Made by a program: the position numbers and the translations under genes | Origin: Clostridia bacterium | Lineage (GTDB): Bacteria; Bacillota; Clostridia; TANB77; CAG-508 | Length of the DNA stretch: 64,000 nt | Direction: 5' to 3' | NCBI GenBank assembly: GCA_017626365.1 | Contig: JAGAIV010000008.1 | Location: 27,269 to 91,268 of the forward strand | Notes under the pieces: model-generated | The model's input: the letters and a program-made list of their open reading frames with translations, nothing else | Databases searched by the model: none | Told to the model about the DNA's origin: nothing | Part shown: one piece after another, positions 30,061 through 38,910 of the stretch | How the letters are laid out: each line of letters opens with the position of its first letter | Position numbering within the stretch: position 1 is the stretch's first letter

Positions 30061-32430
30061 ATGATAAAACGACCTATGGTTATGATAACAATCCGGATGG
30101 ATAATAGGAATTTTATTAGGGCTATACTGTAAAATCAGTATAGCTCTTTTTGTATTAACTATATTTTACATGTTAATTTATTTTTTAACGAAAAAAGAAA
30201 TAAGATATGAAGCAATTTTAAAAACAAAAAAATGGGCAATTATATTTATTTTATGTATTTTGATATCTTATATTTTAACTAGTATAGAAAATAAACAATA
30301 TGAAGATAAAAATGAGTTTATGAGTGATTCGAAAGAATTTGTTGGAATTATTATCAGTAATCCAATTAAAAAAGAATATAATACAAGGTATGTGTTAAAA
30401 TTAACTAAAGTAAAGGAAAAAACAGTAAATATAACGGTATATTTAAGCATGAAAGGTGAAGAAAATTTAGAATATGGTGATGAAATTTTTTTAAAAGGAG
30501 AATATGATAAACCAGATACAGCAAGGAATGATAAAGGATTTGATTACAAAAATTACCTAAAATCAAATGGAATTGTTGGAACAGTAGAAGCAGAGGATGC
30601 TAAAGTAATCTATAAAAATAAGGGAAACATATTTCAAGCCCTTGCATGTAAAGTACAAAGAATAATAGAAACACAAATAAGACAAAAAATAAAAGATGAA
30701 GAGCACCAAGATGTTTTATTGGGGATTTTATTAGGAAATGATGAAGGAATTGATAATAAAACAGAAGAAGATTTTAGAAAAAGTAGTTTATCACATATCT
30801 TAGCGGTATCTGGAATGCATGTAGCTTATATTATCACAATTGTGGATTATTTGCTTAATAAATTACAAATAGGGAAAAGAAGAATAAAAGTAATTACAAT
30901 TTTGTTTTTGTCATTTTTTATATTATTAACAAACAATACACCATCTGTAAGACGTGCATGCATTATGGCAGGACTAGGAATTATTGCGATACTAACGAAT
31001 CAAAAAAGCGATATAATAAATAATATGGCAATATCATTGCTTATTACTTTAATACAAAATCCATTTTCAATTTTTAATACAGGACTAATTTTATCATATA
31101 GTGCCACTTTAGGAATAATTCTATTAATGCCAATTTTCTCAAAAAAAGAGGGAAAAATTAGGTCAATCATTGCAGTATCTATTTGTGCACAAATTGCAAT
31201 ACTTCCAATTAGTATGGTATTATTTCAAAGTATTTCATTTACATTTATTTTTTCAAATGTCATAATAAGTTTCATAATTGGAATTATCATCATGTTAGGT
31301 TTTATTATCAGCATTCCAATCAATATACCGATTTTACCTAGAATAGTAGATATACTAATTTTTGTATTAATTGCAGTTAGCAAATTTTTTTCAAACATAC
31401 CATTATCTCATATTTTAGTCTGCCCACCGAATAGAATAATTATCATATTGTATTATACGATATTAGTTTCATGTGTTTACTTTAAAAATTTAAAGCGGAA
31501 AACAATATAAAAGAAGAATAGAAAAACGTTTATTAACAATTGTGGATAAATTTAAAACATGGATTTTTCAAAGAAAAATAGCAATAATAGTGATATTGTG
31601 CTTGCTATTATTATGTTTTCATCTTATACAAATTTTACCACAAAATCTAATGATTTCTTGTATAGATGTAGGACAAGGAGATTGTACACTCATTACAACA
31701 CCAAACCATAAAAACATTTTAATAGATGGAGGTGGCTCTAGTGATTTAAAAAAGTATGATGTAGGAGAGAAAGTGCTATTACCATATTTATTAAATCATC
31801 ATATTAGAAAAATCGATTTGATGATTATTTCGCATTTCGATTCAGACCACTGTAATGGACTTATTGCAATATTAGAAAATATAAAAATTGATAAACTTAT
31901 AATAGGAGAACAAAAAGAGATTTCTAAGGAATATTTAAATATTATGAAAATAGCACAAGATAAGAAGATTGCAGTTAAAAACGTACAGAAGGGAGATAAA
32001 ATTGGTCTGGATAAAAACACATATTTTGATGTTATCTATCCAGCAAATGAATTAAGTCAAGAAGGATTAAATAATAATTCTCTTGTATTAGAATTAAATT
32101 ATAATAAGTTTAGTATGCTATTTACAGGAGATATTGAAAAAGAAGCAGAAAAGAGCATTATTAATGCGAATCAAAATTTAAAGTCTACCATTTTAAAAGT
32201 AGCACATCATGGCTCAAATACATCTTCTACAAAAGAATTTTTAGAATTGGTACAACCCAAATTGGCTCTGATTCGGAGTAGGAGAAAGTAATTGTTTTGG
32301 ACATCCTAATAAAGAAGTGCTACAAAAGTTAAAAGAAATAGGAGCAAAGATATATAGAACAGATTTAAATGGAGAAATTATATTAGAGATAAATCAAAAG
32401 GGGACAATAAAAATAAAAACAATGCTGTAA
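30061..32430 (+). CDS. comEC: DNA uptake channel protein ComEC, needs three +1 shifts (CGGA)
   Basis: Competence membrane channel of 788 residues when three CGGA sites are each read as one residue. Segment 1 starts MIKRPMVMITI, then after CGGA 30094 come WIIGILLGLY and the OB/Competence domain with SHILAVSGMHVAYII. After CGGA 31496 comes KQYKRRIEKRLLTIVDKF and a metallo-beta-lactamase domain (CIDVGQGDCTLI, HFDSDHCNG, VAHHGSNTSS). After CGGA 32274 comes VGESNCFGHP and the end. Each join falls where ComEC homologues are continuous. ATG 30061 has AAGGAAGG upstream. Type IV pili are encoded at 44-53 kb, which fits transformation. Confidence 0.93.
30094..30097 (+). other. CGGA recoding site 1 in comEC
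   Basis: In-frame CGG at codon 12 after ATC, followed by A. The +1 frame gives I-G-W-I-I-G-I-L-L-G-L, the usual first membrane helix of ComEC; the zero frame stops 12 codons later. Confidence 0.9.
31496..31499 (+). other. CGGA recoding site 2 in comEC
   Basis: In-frame CGG after AAG, followed by A. It joins the Competence domain to the segment leading into the metallo-beta-lactamase domain. Confidence 0.88.
32274..32277 (+). other. CGGA recoding site 3 in comEC
   Basis: In-frame CGG after ATT, followed by A. The +1 frame yields A-L-I-G-V-G-E-S-N-C-F-G-H-P, the conserved ComEC C-terminal motif with a small residue at the site. Confidence 0.92.
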
Positions 32431-32503
32431 AATAAACTTTGTATAAAAATTCTTTTTTTTGAAAATACTATAAAAAATAGGCGACGAGAAAGAAGGAATT
32501 ACG

Positions 32504-33097
32504 ATGAAAAAATGGATTTATATCATTGCTATTATCATAATAGTAGTTGTAGCTATTTTTGTGGGAAAATATTTATTTAAAAAAGAAAATAATATAAACC
32601 AACAAAATAGTACACAACTAACAAATAAAATAGAAGTAAAAAACGAAGTACAAGAAAATACACTTATGAATGATATTCCAATTAGTAGTACACAAAGCGA
32701 AAAAATTTCACCAAATGCAACACTTATTTTAAAAAAGCACTATAAAGAATGTAACCATATCATAAAAGAATACGCAAAAATTCCAGAAGAATATGTAAAT
32801 TTAACTAAAGAAGAATTAATGGAAGAACAAGATGGATGGGAAATAGAATCGTTTTCAAAAAATGAAATTGTTTTGATAAAAGAAGTAAGTGGGGTATGTA
32901 ACGAGCATTATGTACTAAGAGAGAAAGATGGAACGATTGTAGTATATCAAATTAATAAAGATAATACAGAAACCTTAAAAGAAGAAACAGGAATTGCAAC
33001 AGAGTATTTAACCGAAGAAGATAGACTACGCTTAAAAGAGGGAATTAGAATTTATGGGAACGAGGAATTAAATAGCACATTGGAGGACTATGAATAG
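32504..33097 (+). CDS. BofC-like membrane-anchored protein
   Basis: A 197-residue protein with an N-terminal membrane anchor (residues 3-25), a polar linker and a C-terminal domain (VCNEHYVLREKDGTIVVYQI, TEYLTEEDRLRLKEGI, ELNSTLEDYE). The domain matches the BofC C-terminal pattern. BofC modulates SpoIVB signalling to sigma-K in Bacillus; in Clostridia the role of such proteins is less clear. GAAGGAATT precedes the ATG. A bidirectional terminator separates it from pgsA. Confidence 0.75.
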   Translation: MKKWIYIIAIIIIVVVAIFVGKYLFKKENNINQQNSTQLTNKIEVKNEVQENTLMNDIPISSTQSEKISPNATLILKKHYKECNHIIKEYAKIPEEYVNLTKEELMEEQDGWEIESFSKNEIVLIKEVSGVCNEHYVLREKDGTIVVYQINKDNTETLKEETGIATEYLTEEDRLRLKEGIRIYGNEELNSTLEDYE

Positions 33098-33104
33098 TAA
33101 CTAG

Positions 33105-33138
33105 AGAAAAGGAATCTAATTTTTTAGATTCCTTTTCT
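33105..33138. terminator. bidirectional terminator between bofC-like and pgsA
   Basis: AGAAAAGGAATCT and AGATTCCTTTTCT around an A/T loop, between convergent genes. Confidence 0.85.
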
Positions 33139-33144
33139 ATGAAT

Positions 33145-33738
33145 TTATTTATTTTCAATTTTTAAATTTTCTTTTTTTAGATATCCTTGTGTATAGAAGG
33201 CTTTAATATACATGAATAAAGAAAATACTGTCATAATTAAAGCAAGATAATAGATATATTGGTCAAATCCTGGTAAAGGACTCATACTATATTCTGGATG
33301 ATTAAAAATTGTCATATTAAATTGTTTGATAAAGAATGAACTTACAATTGCTACATAGAATAGAACTGTAGAAAGTTTTCCATACCATTTACTAGAAACT
33401 ACTAGTTCTTTTCCATAAAGGAAAGAAGCACCTGCAATCATAATACATTCTTTTAATAATACAATAATTAAAATCCATAAAGGAATAATATTTTGAAGGG
33501 TTAATACTGTTAATACTGAAATTTGAGTTGCTTTATCAGCTAGTGGGTCAATTAGTTTTCCGAAATTTGTTATAAAATTAAATTTACGAGCAATGAATCC
33601 ATCTAATACATCTGTTAAGCCAGATAGAGTTAGGAATACAAATGCTAATATATAATTTCCTTCGTTTAAGTATCCTACAATAAAAGGAATTAAAACAAAA
33701 CGAAGCATTGTTAATAGATTTGGTATATGTTTTGCCAT
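33145..33738 (-). CDS. pgsA: CDP-diacylglycerol-glycerol-3-phosphate 3-phosphatidyltransferase
   Basis: Membrane enzyme making phosphatidylglycerophosphate, 197 residues. The CDP-alcohol phosphotransferase motif is SGLTDVLDGFIARKFNFITNFGKLIDPLADK. The start MAKHIPNLLTMLR is typical. ATG 33738 has GGAGG seven bases upstream; an earlier in-frame ATG has none. About four to five membrane helices. Confidence 0.94.
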   Translation of the reverse strand: MAKHIPNLLTMLRFVLIPFIVGYLNEGNYILAFVFLTLSGLTDVLDGFIARKFNFITNFGKLIDPLADKATQISVLTVLTLQNIIPLWILIIVLLKECIMIAGASFLYGKELVVSSKWYGKLSTVLFYVAIVSSFFIKQFNMTIFNHPEYSMSPLPGFDQYIYYLALIMTVFSLFMYIKAFYTQGYLKKENLKIENK

Positions 33739-33824
33739 GAAAAAATCCTCCATCACATAATATAATATATCATACAATTTTTGCTAAATTTCGTCAAGCA
33801 CATTTTATATATAAATTCAAAAAT

Positions 33825-33853
33825 GTAGGGGTAGATTTTATATCTACCCCTAC
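33825..33853. repeat. palindromic repeat of the TGTAGGGGT family, copy 2; likely clpE terminator
   Basis: GTAGGGGTAGAT and ATCTACCCCTAC around a 5-base loop. On the minus strand it is followed by ATTTTT, ten bases after the clpE stop. It shares TGTAGGGGT with the palindrome at 17391. Confidence 0.7.
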
Positions 33854-33862
33854 AGAAAATTT

Positions 33863-36163
33863 TTATTTTATTTCGAATGTTAATTCATGATTGGTACAAC
33901 CTACCATAACGGTTTGCCCATCTAATAATTCAGAACGTAGAATCATTTCAGACAGAATATCTTCTACATATCTTTGAATTGCTCTACGAAGAGGCCTTGC
34001 TCCATATTTGTAATCTGTTCCTTTTTCCAAAAGATATTCTTTGGCTTGTTTGGTTATTTCTAATGTAATAGATTTATTTGCTAATGCATTTTTGGTATCC
34101 CCAAGCATTAAATCTACAATTTGTAGTAATTGTTCTTTGTTAAGACTATCAAAAATAATAATTTCATCTACACGGTTTAAAAATTCTGGTCTAAATGTTT
34201 CTTTTAAGCTATCTTGAATTTTATTTTTGTCAATCGTCGACTCTTTTCCAAATCCTATTGAATTATTATTCAAATGAGAACCTGCATTGGAAGTCATAAT
34301 AATAATTGTATTTTCAAAACTTACGCTGTTTCCTTGTGAATCTGTTAATTTTCCATCATCTAATACTTGAAGCAGAATATTAAATACATCTGGATGTGCT
34401 TTTTCAATTTCATCAAAAAGAATAATGGAATATGGATGTCTTTTTACTTTTTCAGTTAATTGTCCAGCATCATCGTATCCTACATATCCTGGAGGTGAAC
34501 CGATTAGCTTAGAAGTGGAATGACTTTCCATATATTCAGACATATCAATACGAATAATAGCATCTTCACGACCAAACATTTCATAGCTTAAAGATTTTGC
34601 AAGTTCGGTTTTTCCAACTCCAGTAGGACCAACGAATATAAAAGATGGTGGTCTTTTTGTACTTTTTAGCCCTGCACGGTTTCTTCTGATTGCTCTTGCT
34701 ACAGCAGAAACTGCTTCATTTTGTCCAATAATTCTTTTATGAAGATTATCTTCTAAAGAAAGTAATTTCTTGGTTTCCTCTTCTGTTATTTTTTGCACAG
34801 GAATTTTTGTCCAGTGTTCAATAACAAGAGCAATATCTTGAAGAGTTAGTTGCTTTGGTTTTGCTTTTTTACTTAATTCTGCTATTTTTTCTTCTAACTG
34901 ACATTCTTTTGTTTTTAGATCAGCAGCTTTTTGATAATCTTCTGTAGAATCTGCAGTTGCTGCTTCTTCTTTTTCTTCTTGAACTATTTTTAGTTCATTT
35001 TTTAATACTTCTAATTGATATAATTCTTTGTTATTCAAGTTAATACGAGAACAAGCTTCATCTAATATATCAATTGCTTTATCTGGTAAAAAACGGTCAT
35101 GAATATATTTTTCAGACATAATAACTGTTTTTTCAATAACATCAGTTGAAATTTTTACTTTATGATAATCTTCGTAATATTTCTTAATTCCTTCTAAAAT
35201 TTTAATTGTATCTTCTATACTTGGTTCTTCAACTATAACAGGTTGAAATCTTCTTTCTAATGCAGTGTCTTTTTCAATATATTTACGATATTCTTTTAAA
35301 GTTGTAGTACCAATTAATTGAATTTCACCATTTGCAAGAGATGGTTTTAAGATATTTGCAGCATTCATAGAGTTTTCAGCATCTCCTGCCCCCATAATAT
35401 TATGAATTTCATCAATTACTAATATGATATTACCACAAGCTTTGCATTCATCAATTAAAGATTTCATTCTTCCTTCAAATTGACCTCTAAATTGAGTTCC
35501 TGCAAGAACTGCTGTCATATCTAATAAATAAACTTCTTTATTTAATAATTTGGCAGGAACTTTTCCCGCAGCAATTTTAATTGCAAGACCTTGCGCAATC
35601 GCAGTTTTACCAACGCCAGGTTCACCGATTAAACAAGGGTTATTTTTAGAACGTCTATTTAAAATTTGAATAATTCTCTGAATTTCTTTATCTCTTCCAA
35701 TTACAATATCTAATTCATTATTTCTAGCTTTAGAAGTTAAATTTGTACCAAATGTATCTAAAAATTTGGTCTTTTTTTGCTTTACTTTTTTATCTACTTT
35801 TACTTTTTTATTGGAAGTAGTTGATTCATTTTGAGATTGTTCTTCTTCATTTTGCTTTTCACTGATTCCAAATAAAGCATTAAAGGGAATGGCTGTAGCA
35901 TTTGCTGAATCAAGACTAATATCATTATTAGATAAATTCTCAGCTAAATCTTTAAAAATTGTTTCAAATTGAGCTGTCATATCTTCTAAATTAACATTGT
36001 CACCTTCTAAAATGGTAGACTGTTTTGAAAGAACTTCCAAAGGATTAATGCCTTTTTCTTTAGCACAATTATAGCAAAAACCTTCTAAAGAAGATTGACC
36101 CTTTTCATCTTGTTTATTAACAAATATAATAGCTGTATTTTTTTTACACACAGAGCATAACAT
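33863..36163 (-). CDS. clpE: ClpE-type AAA+ ATPase
   Basis: Two-domain Clp unfoldase of 766 residues that feeds ClpP or rescues aggregates. An N-terminal zinc finger CSVCKKNT...CYNCAKEKG replaces the ClpC N-domain and marks the ClpE group. AAA-1 has GEPGVGKTAIAQGLA and VIDEIHNIMGAG; AAA-2 has GPTGVGKTELAKSL, ILFDEIEKAHPDVFN and a ClpX/ClpA-like LLDDGKLTD. A UVR-like coiled coil (DYQKAADLKTKECQLEEKI) lies between. In Firmicutes ClpE is usually CtsR-controlled; I see no clear CtsR box in the promoter. Confidence 0.88.
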   Translation of the reverse strand: MLCSVCKKNTAIIFVNKQDEKGQSSLEGFCYNCAKEKGINPLEVLSKQSTILEGDNVNLEDMTAQFETIFKDLAENLSNNDISLDSANATAIPFNALFGISEKQNEEEQSQNESTTSNKKVKVDKKVKQKKTKFLDTFGTNLTSKARNNELDIVIGRDKEIQRIIQILNRRSKNNPCLIGEPGVGKTAIAQGLAIKIAAGKVPAKLLNKEVYLLDMTAVLAGTQFRGQFEGRMKSLIDECKACGNIILVIDEIHNIMGAGDAENSMNAANILKPSLANGEIQLIGTTTLKEYRKYIEKDTALERRFQPVIVEEPSIEDTIKILEGIKKYYEDYHKVKISTDVIEKTVIMSEKYIHDRFLPDKAIDILDEACSRINLNNKELYQLEVLKNELKIVQEEKEEAATADSTEDYQKAADLKTKECQLEEKIAELSKKAKPKQLTLQDIALVIEHWTKIPVQKITEEETKKLLSLEDNLHKRIIGQNEAVSAVARAIRRNRAGLKSTKRPPSFIFVGPTGVGKTELAKSLSYEMFGREDAIIRIDMSEYMESHSTSKLIGSPPGYVGYDDAGQLTEKVKRHPYSIILFDEIEKAHPDVFNILLQVLDDGKLTDSQGNSVSFENTIIIMTSNAGSHLNNNSIGFGKESTIDKNKIQDSLKETFRPEFLNRVDEIIIFDSLNKEQLLQIVDLMLGDTKNALANKSITLEITKQAKEYLLEKGTDYKYGARPLRRAIQRYVEDILSEMILRSELLDGQTVMVGCTNHELTFEIK

Positions 36164-36207
36164 TTATATCAATTCTCCTAACTTTTATTCATGTTTTCTA
36201 TTAGTAT

Positions 36208-36236
36208 ATAATACAAGAAAAACAAAGAAAAGTCAA
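36208..36236 (-). promoter_or_regulatory. promoter of clpE
   Basis: Minus strand TTGACT, 17 bases, TATTAT. Upstream is a short direct repeat AACCTTAAACCTT of unknown meaning. Confidence 0.6.
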
Positions 36237-36391
36237 GGAAATTAAGGAAGGTTTAAGGTTTGAAAAAAGTAAATTTTTTGTGAACTTATGAATTTAAAAT
36301 ATTATGTAAAAAAGTAATATCAAAAAAGATTGAATTTATTGAAGTGGAAAAATAATGCTGATATAATAAAAAAAAAAGGAGACAAAAGAAA

Positions 36392-37069
36392 ATGAAAAAA
36401 GAAAATGGAATAACACTTGTAGCTCTTGTAATTACAATCATTGTATTACTAATACTAGCAGGAATCACTATTAATTTAACAATAGGACAAGATGGCATAT
36501 TAAAAAGAGCTGGGGAAGCAGGAAAGAATTACACAAATGCTGCAGATTATGAGCAAGACCAATTAGCAGAGCTAACTAATACAACAGACAATATTATAAA
36601 CAATTTTGTAATAGGAAATTCAAACAATACTAATCAATGGGATGAAGAAATATATCAGAAATATAGATTAACAGGATATTCTGGAAATGCACCAACTTTA
36701 CAAGATGATGGAAAATATCATTATACAGTAACAATGCCATACAGTGGAGATATTGCAACAGCAACGATTATTACAGATACACCTAAATTAGGAGGTTATA
36801 TTGAAAATAGACCATATGTTGGATACAACTATAAAGATGATATGTACTATATTGTATGGGGACAATATGTGCAATTTTATACTACAGATGGTAATCCTGT
36901 ATATAGAGATTATCAAGATGGAAGATGTTTTAAAATAGTCGATCATGATGAAAAAATAACATATATTGACATACGATGTGATTTTCCAGTATTTGAAACA
37001 AAAGAAGATTTGATAGCTTGGCAAAACGGTGATAATACTGTAAAAATATTGAATAGAAATAAATATTAA
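36392..37069 (+). CDS. type IV pilin-like protein, long form
   Basis: A 225-residue prepilin-like protein. A short leader MKKENG is followed by ITLVALVITIIVLLILAGI, the hydrophobic pilin helix with the cleavage Gly before it, then GQDGILKRAGEAGKNYTNA, a segment shared with the proteins at 47002 and 63814. The C-terminal 150 residues are Tyr-rich and beta-like (YKDDMYYIVWGQYVQFYTTDGN) with no family I recognise. Monocistronic, 8 kb from the pilus cluster. AAAAGGAGA precedes the ATG. Confidence 0.75.
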   Translation: MKKENGITLVALVITIIVLLILAGITINLTIGQDGILKRAGEAGKNYTNAADYEQDQLAELTNTTDNIINNFVIGNSNNTNQWDEEIYQKYRLTGYSGNAPTLQDDGKYHYTVTMPYSGDIATATIITDTPKLGGYIENRPYVGYNYKDDMYYIVWGQYVQFYTTDGNPVYRDYQDGRCFKIVDHDEKITYIDIRCDFPVFETKEDLIAWQNGDNTVKILNRNKY

Positions 37070-37076
37070 ATAAAAG

Positions 37077-37111
37077 AAAATGAATAGCTATATAAGAGCT
37101 GTTCATTTTTT
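37077..37111 (+). terminator. terminator of the long pilin-like gene
   Basis: AAAATGAATAGCT pairs with AGCTGTTCATTTTT. Confidence 0.85.
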
Positions 37112-37114
37112 GTA

Positions 37115-37143
37115 TTGACATAGATGAAAGAACAAGATATAAT
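37115..37143 (+). promoter_or_regulatory. promoter of the 125-residue protein
   Basis: TTGACA, 17 bases, TATAAT: perfect consensus. Confidence 0.8.
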
Positions 37144-37173
37144 AATTCGATAAAACAAGTAGGAGGTCAAAGA

Positions 37174-37551
37174 ATGATACAACTAGTGCAACACATTTCC
37201 CGGATAGGGAGTAAAACAGGAAAGAAAAGAAAGGATAGTAAGAAAGAAATTTATGAAATCTGTGTTAAATTTAATAACACAAGAAATTATGAAACTTACA
37301 AGTCCGATTTAGCTGTAACCATGAAAATGATATTGAAGCGAGATGATTTAAGAACAGAACAAGATTGGGAAAAAAATACAGTTCGGTTTTTTATAACTCA
37401 CAAGAAAGCTATTATAACGAAATCTAAAGAAGAGATTGAACTAATAGTAAAGAAGTGGAGAGAAAAGCTAAAAAAACACATGATATGTAAATTCAGAGTG
37501 GATTCACATATTGATTATGAAGCAGGGATTATTCAGTTGTATTTAAAATGA
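37174..37551 (+). CDS. unknown basic protein; CGG codons read in frame
   Basis: Unrecognised 125-residue, Lys-rich soluble protein (KTGKKRKDSKKEIYEICVKF, LIVKKWREKLKKHMICKFRV). GTAGGAGGT precedes the ATG by seven bases. Codon use is atypical (CTA/GTG/TCC/CGG). CGG is codon 10 and codon 71. Quadruplet reading at codon 10 (CGGA) is followed at once by TAG, and at codon 71 (CGGT) by a stop three codons later. Full length therefore needs triplet reading. Monocistronic with a consensus promoter. Function unknown. Confidence 0.65.
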   Translation: MIQLVQHISRIGSKTGKKRKDSKKEIYEICVKFNNTRNYETYKSDLAVTMKMILKRDDLRTEQDWEKNTVRFFITHKKAIITKSKEEIELIVKKWREKLKKHMICKFRVDSHIDYEAGIIQLYLK

Positions 37552-37620
37552 CTAAATTTAAAAAAGCGGTGCTTAGTAAGGCCACTTTTAATCTTTATTC
37601 CCATACAAAGGTTACATAAT

Positions 37621-37649
37621 TTGACAAAAAAGAGAATATATGGTAAAAT
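37621..37649 (+). promoter_or_regulatory. promoter of the glucosaminidase-like gene
   Basis: TTGACA, 17 bases, TAAAAT. Confidence 0.7.
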
Positions 37650-37685
37650 TAAAGAGTGGTGCATAAAAAGGAAGCACCAGAAAGG

Positions 37686-38411
37686 ATGTTTAATAAAGTG
37701 GAAAATAATAGTAAAAGTGGGCTCAAGATAAGACAGATTATTTCAGTTGTCTTAATAGGAATCATTTTGAGTAGTAACGTACAATTATTTATTTCTACCA
37801 AAGAAGAAAGAATAGGAGAGAATAGTAATCAAGAGAATATTGTACAAGAAGAAATTACAGTAGCAGAAATTTATGAAAGAAATATAGAGGTAACATCAAG
37901 ATCATCAGCAGATAGAACGAGTGAACTAGTAGAAGAACAAGTAAGTTATAAAACAATCGATGATATAACAATTTCAAAAAACATGGATTTAACAGTAAGA
38001 TGTGGAATTTCAAAAGAAGATTTTAAAAAGTTAATGACAGACTTAAAAACCGATACATCAGGATTCTTTGAAAAAAATAGTGATAGTATTTATGATTTAT
38101 GTGAAAAATATGAATTAAACGAAATCTTTTTCTGCGGACTAATTGCTGCAGAATCTGGATGGAATATTACAAAAAGTCATAGGGCTAAATGTAACTACAT
38201 CAGTATGATGTCAAAAGGAAAAATGATTACATTTAACTCTCCAGAAGAAGGATTAGAAGCAGCTGCTAAATTATTACACAACAAATACTTAACACCAGGT
38301 GGTTCTTATTATAGAGGAAAGACATTAGCAAGTGTACAAAAAATATTCTGCCCAAACTCTTCTACATGGGTAGGGCTAGTATATGGATGTATGAAACAGA
38401 TTGTAAAATAA
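37686..38411 (+). CDS. exported lysozyme/glucosaminidase-like protein
   Basis: A 241-residue protein with an N-terminal membrane anchor (IISVVLIGIILSSNVQLFI) and a C-terminal lysozyme-like domain. IFFCGLIAAESGWNITKSHRAKCNYISMM carries the catalytic-type Glu (AAESGW), and SPEEGLEAAAKLL and YRGKTLASVQKIFCP follow the Glucosaminidase/transglycosylase fold pattern. It probably acts on peptidoglycan. The start is uncertain (in-frame GTGs at 37656 and 37698); ATG 37686 keeps the anchor near the N-terminus. Confidence 0.65.
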   Translation: MFNKVENNSKSGLKIRQIISVVLIGIILSSNVQLFISTKEERIGENSNQENIVQEEITVAEIYERNIEVTSRSSADRTSELVEEQVSYKTIDDITISKNMDLTVRCGISKEDFKKLMTDLKTDTSGFFEKNSDSIYDLCEKYELNEIFFCGLIAAESGWNITKSHRAKCNYISMMSKGKMITFNSPEEGLEAAAKLLHNKYLTPGGSYYRGKTLASVQKIFCPNSSTWVGLVYGCMKQIVK

Positions 38412-38430
38412 AATTCATAAAAATATTTGT

Positions 38431-38459
38431 TTGACATATAATAAATAATGTAGTATACT
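38431..38459 (+). promoter_or_regulatory. promoter of antitoxin RNA, locus 2
   Basis: TTGACA, 17 bases, TATACT. Confidence 0.8.
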
Positions 38460-38465
38460 ATGTAT

Positions 38466-38544
38466 GAAATAAGCAATGAATTTAATGTAAAACATTTGTA
38501 CAGTAGCATTAAAAAAGACTAGGAGCGCATATCCTAGTCTTTTT
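38466..38544 (+). ncRNA. putative type I antitoxin RNA, locus 2
   Basis: A transcript of about 80 nt from the promoter above to the bidirectional hairpin AAGACTAGGA/TCCTAGTCTT (38511-38544). It carries GCAATGAATTTAAT and CATTTGTACAGTAGCA (38473-38508), repeated as GCAATGAATTTAAT and CATTTGTACAATAGCA at 38591-38629, which is the start region of the opposing toxin gene. Same architecture as the locus at 27 kb. Inferred, not observed. Confidence 0.7.
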
Positions 38545-38547
38545 CTC

Positions 38548-38616
38548 TTAATCATCAAATTCTTTTAAAACAAAAAGAATTATAATTAATGCAATGAATT
38601 TAATATATTTTTTCAT
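38548..38616 (-). CDS. 22-residue hydrophobic peptide, type I toxin candidate, locus 2
   Basis: ATG start, KKYIKFIALIIILFVLKEF with a DD end: one membrane helix flanked by charges. AAAGGAGGT (38629-38637) lies 12 bases upstream. It has the same length as the locus 1 peptide but little sequence identity. Convergent with the antitoxin RNA over a shared terminator. Confidence 0.7.
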   Translation of the reverse strand: MKKYIKFIALIIILFVLKEFDD

Positions 38617-38663
38617 TTGTACAATAGCACCTCCTTTCTAGCATATTGCCGAAAGGCTATTTA

Positions 38664-38692
38664 ATAATACAATGTTTAGACAAACAAAACAA
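38664..38692 (-). promoter_or_regulatory. promoter of toxin mRNA, locus 2
   Basis: Minus strand TTGTTT, 17 bases, TATTAT; weaker than the antitoxin promoter, as expected for a toxin. Confidence 0.5.
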
Positions 38693-38721
38693 GTGTTTTT
38701 AAAAATATTTTTTGTGAAATG

Positions 38722-38750
38722 TTGACAAGATATGAAAATGATGTTATAAT
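38722..38750 (+). promoter_or_regulatory. promoter of the infC operon
   Basis: TTGACA, 17 bases, TATAAT: perfect consensus. Confidence 0.85.
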
Positions 38751-38756
38751 AATTAA

Positions 38757-38897
38757 GTTAAAAGAAGAAGTTATCCACTTCTCACCTTATCCAAGTTAAG
38801 GAAAAAGGTTATAAAATGAAAATTTTATACTGTTACTTAATGTAGTAATAGGAGTTTTAAGTGGATTGGCTTTTAACAAAGTCAATCTTATTTTTTT
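38757..38897 (+). promoter_or_regulatory. L20-type leader with attenuator
   Basis: About 140 bases of leader with helices (GAAGT/ACTTC near 38770) ending in GATTGGCTTT/AAAGTCAATC (38864-38887) and a T-rich run. The terminator stops directly at the infC SD. Firmicutes infC-rpmI-rplT operons are controlled by L20 binding such leaders; equivalence here is inferred from place and layout. Confidence 0.6.
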
Positions 38898-38910
38898 GGA
38901 GGTGTTTTAG

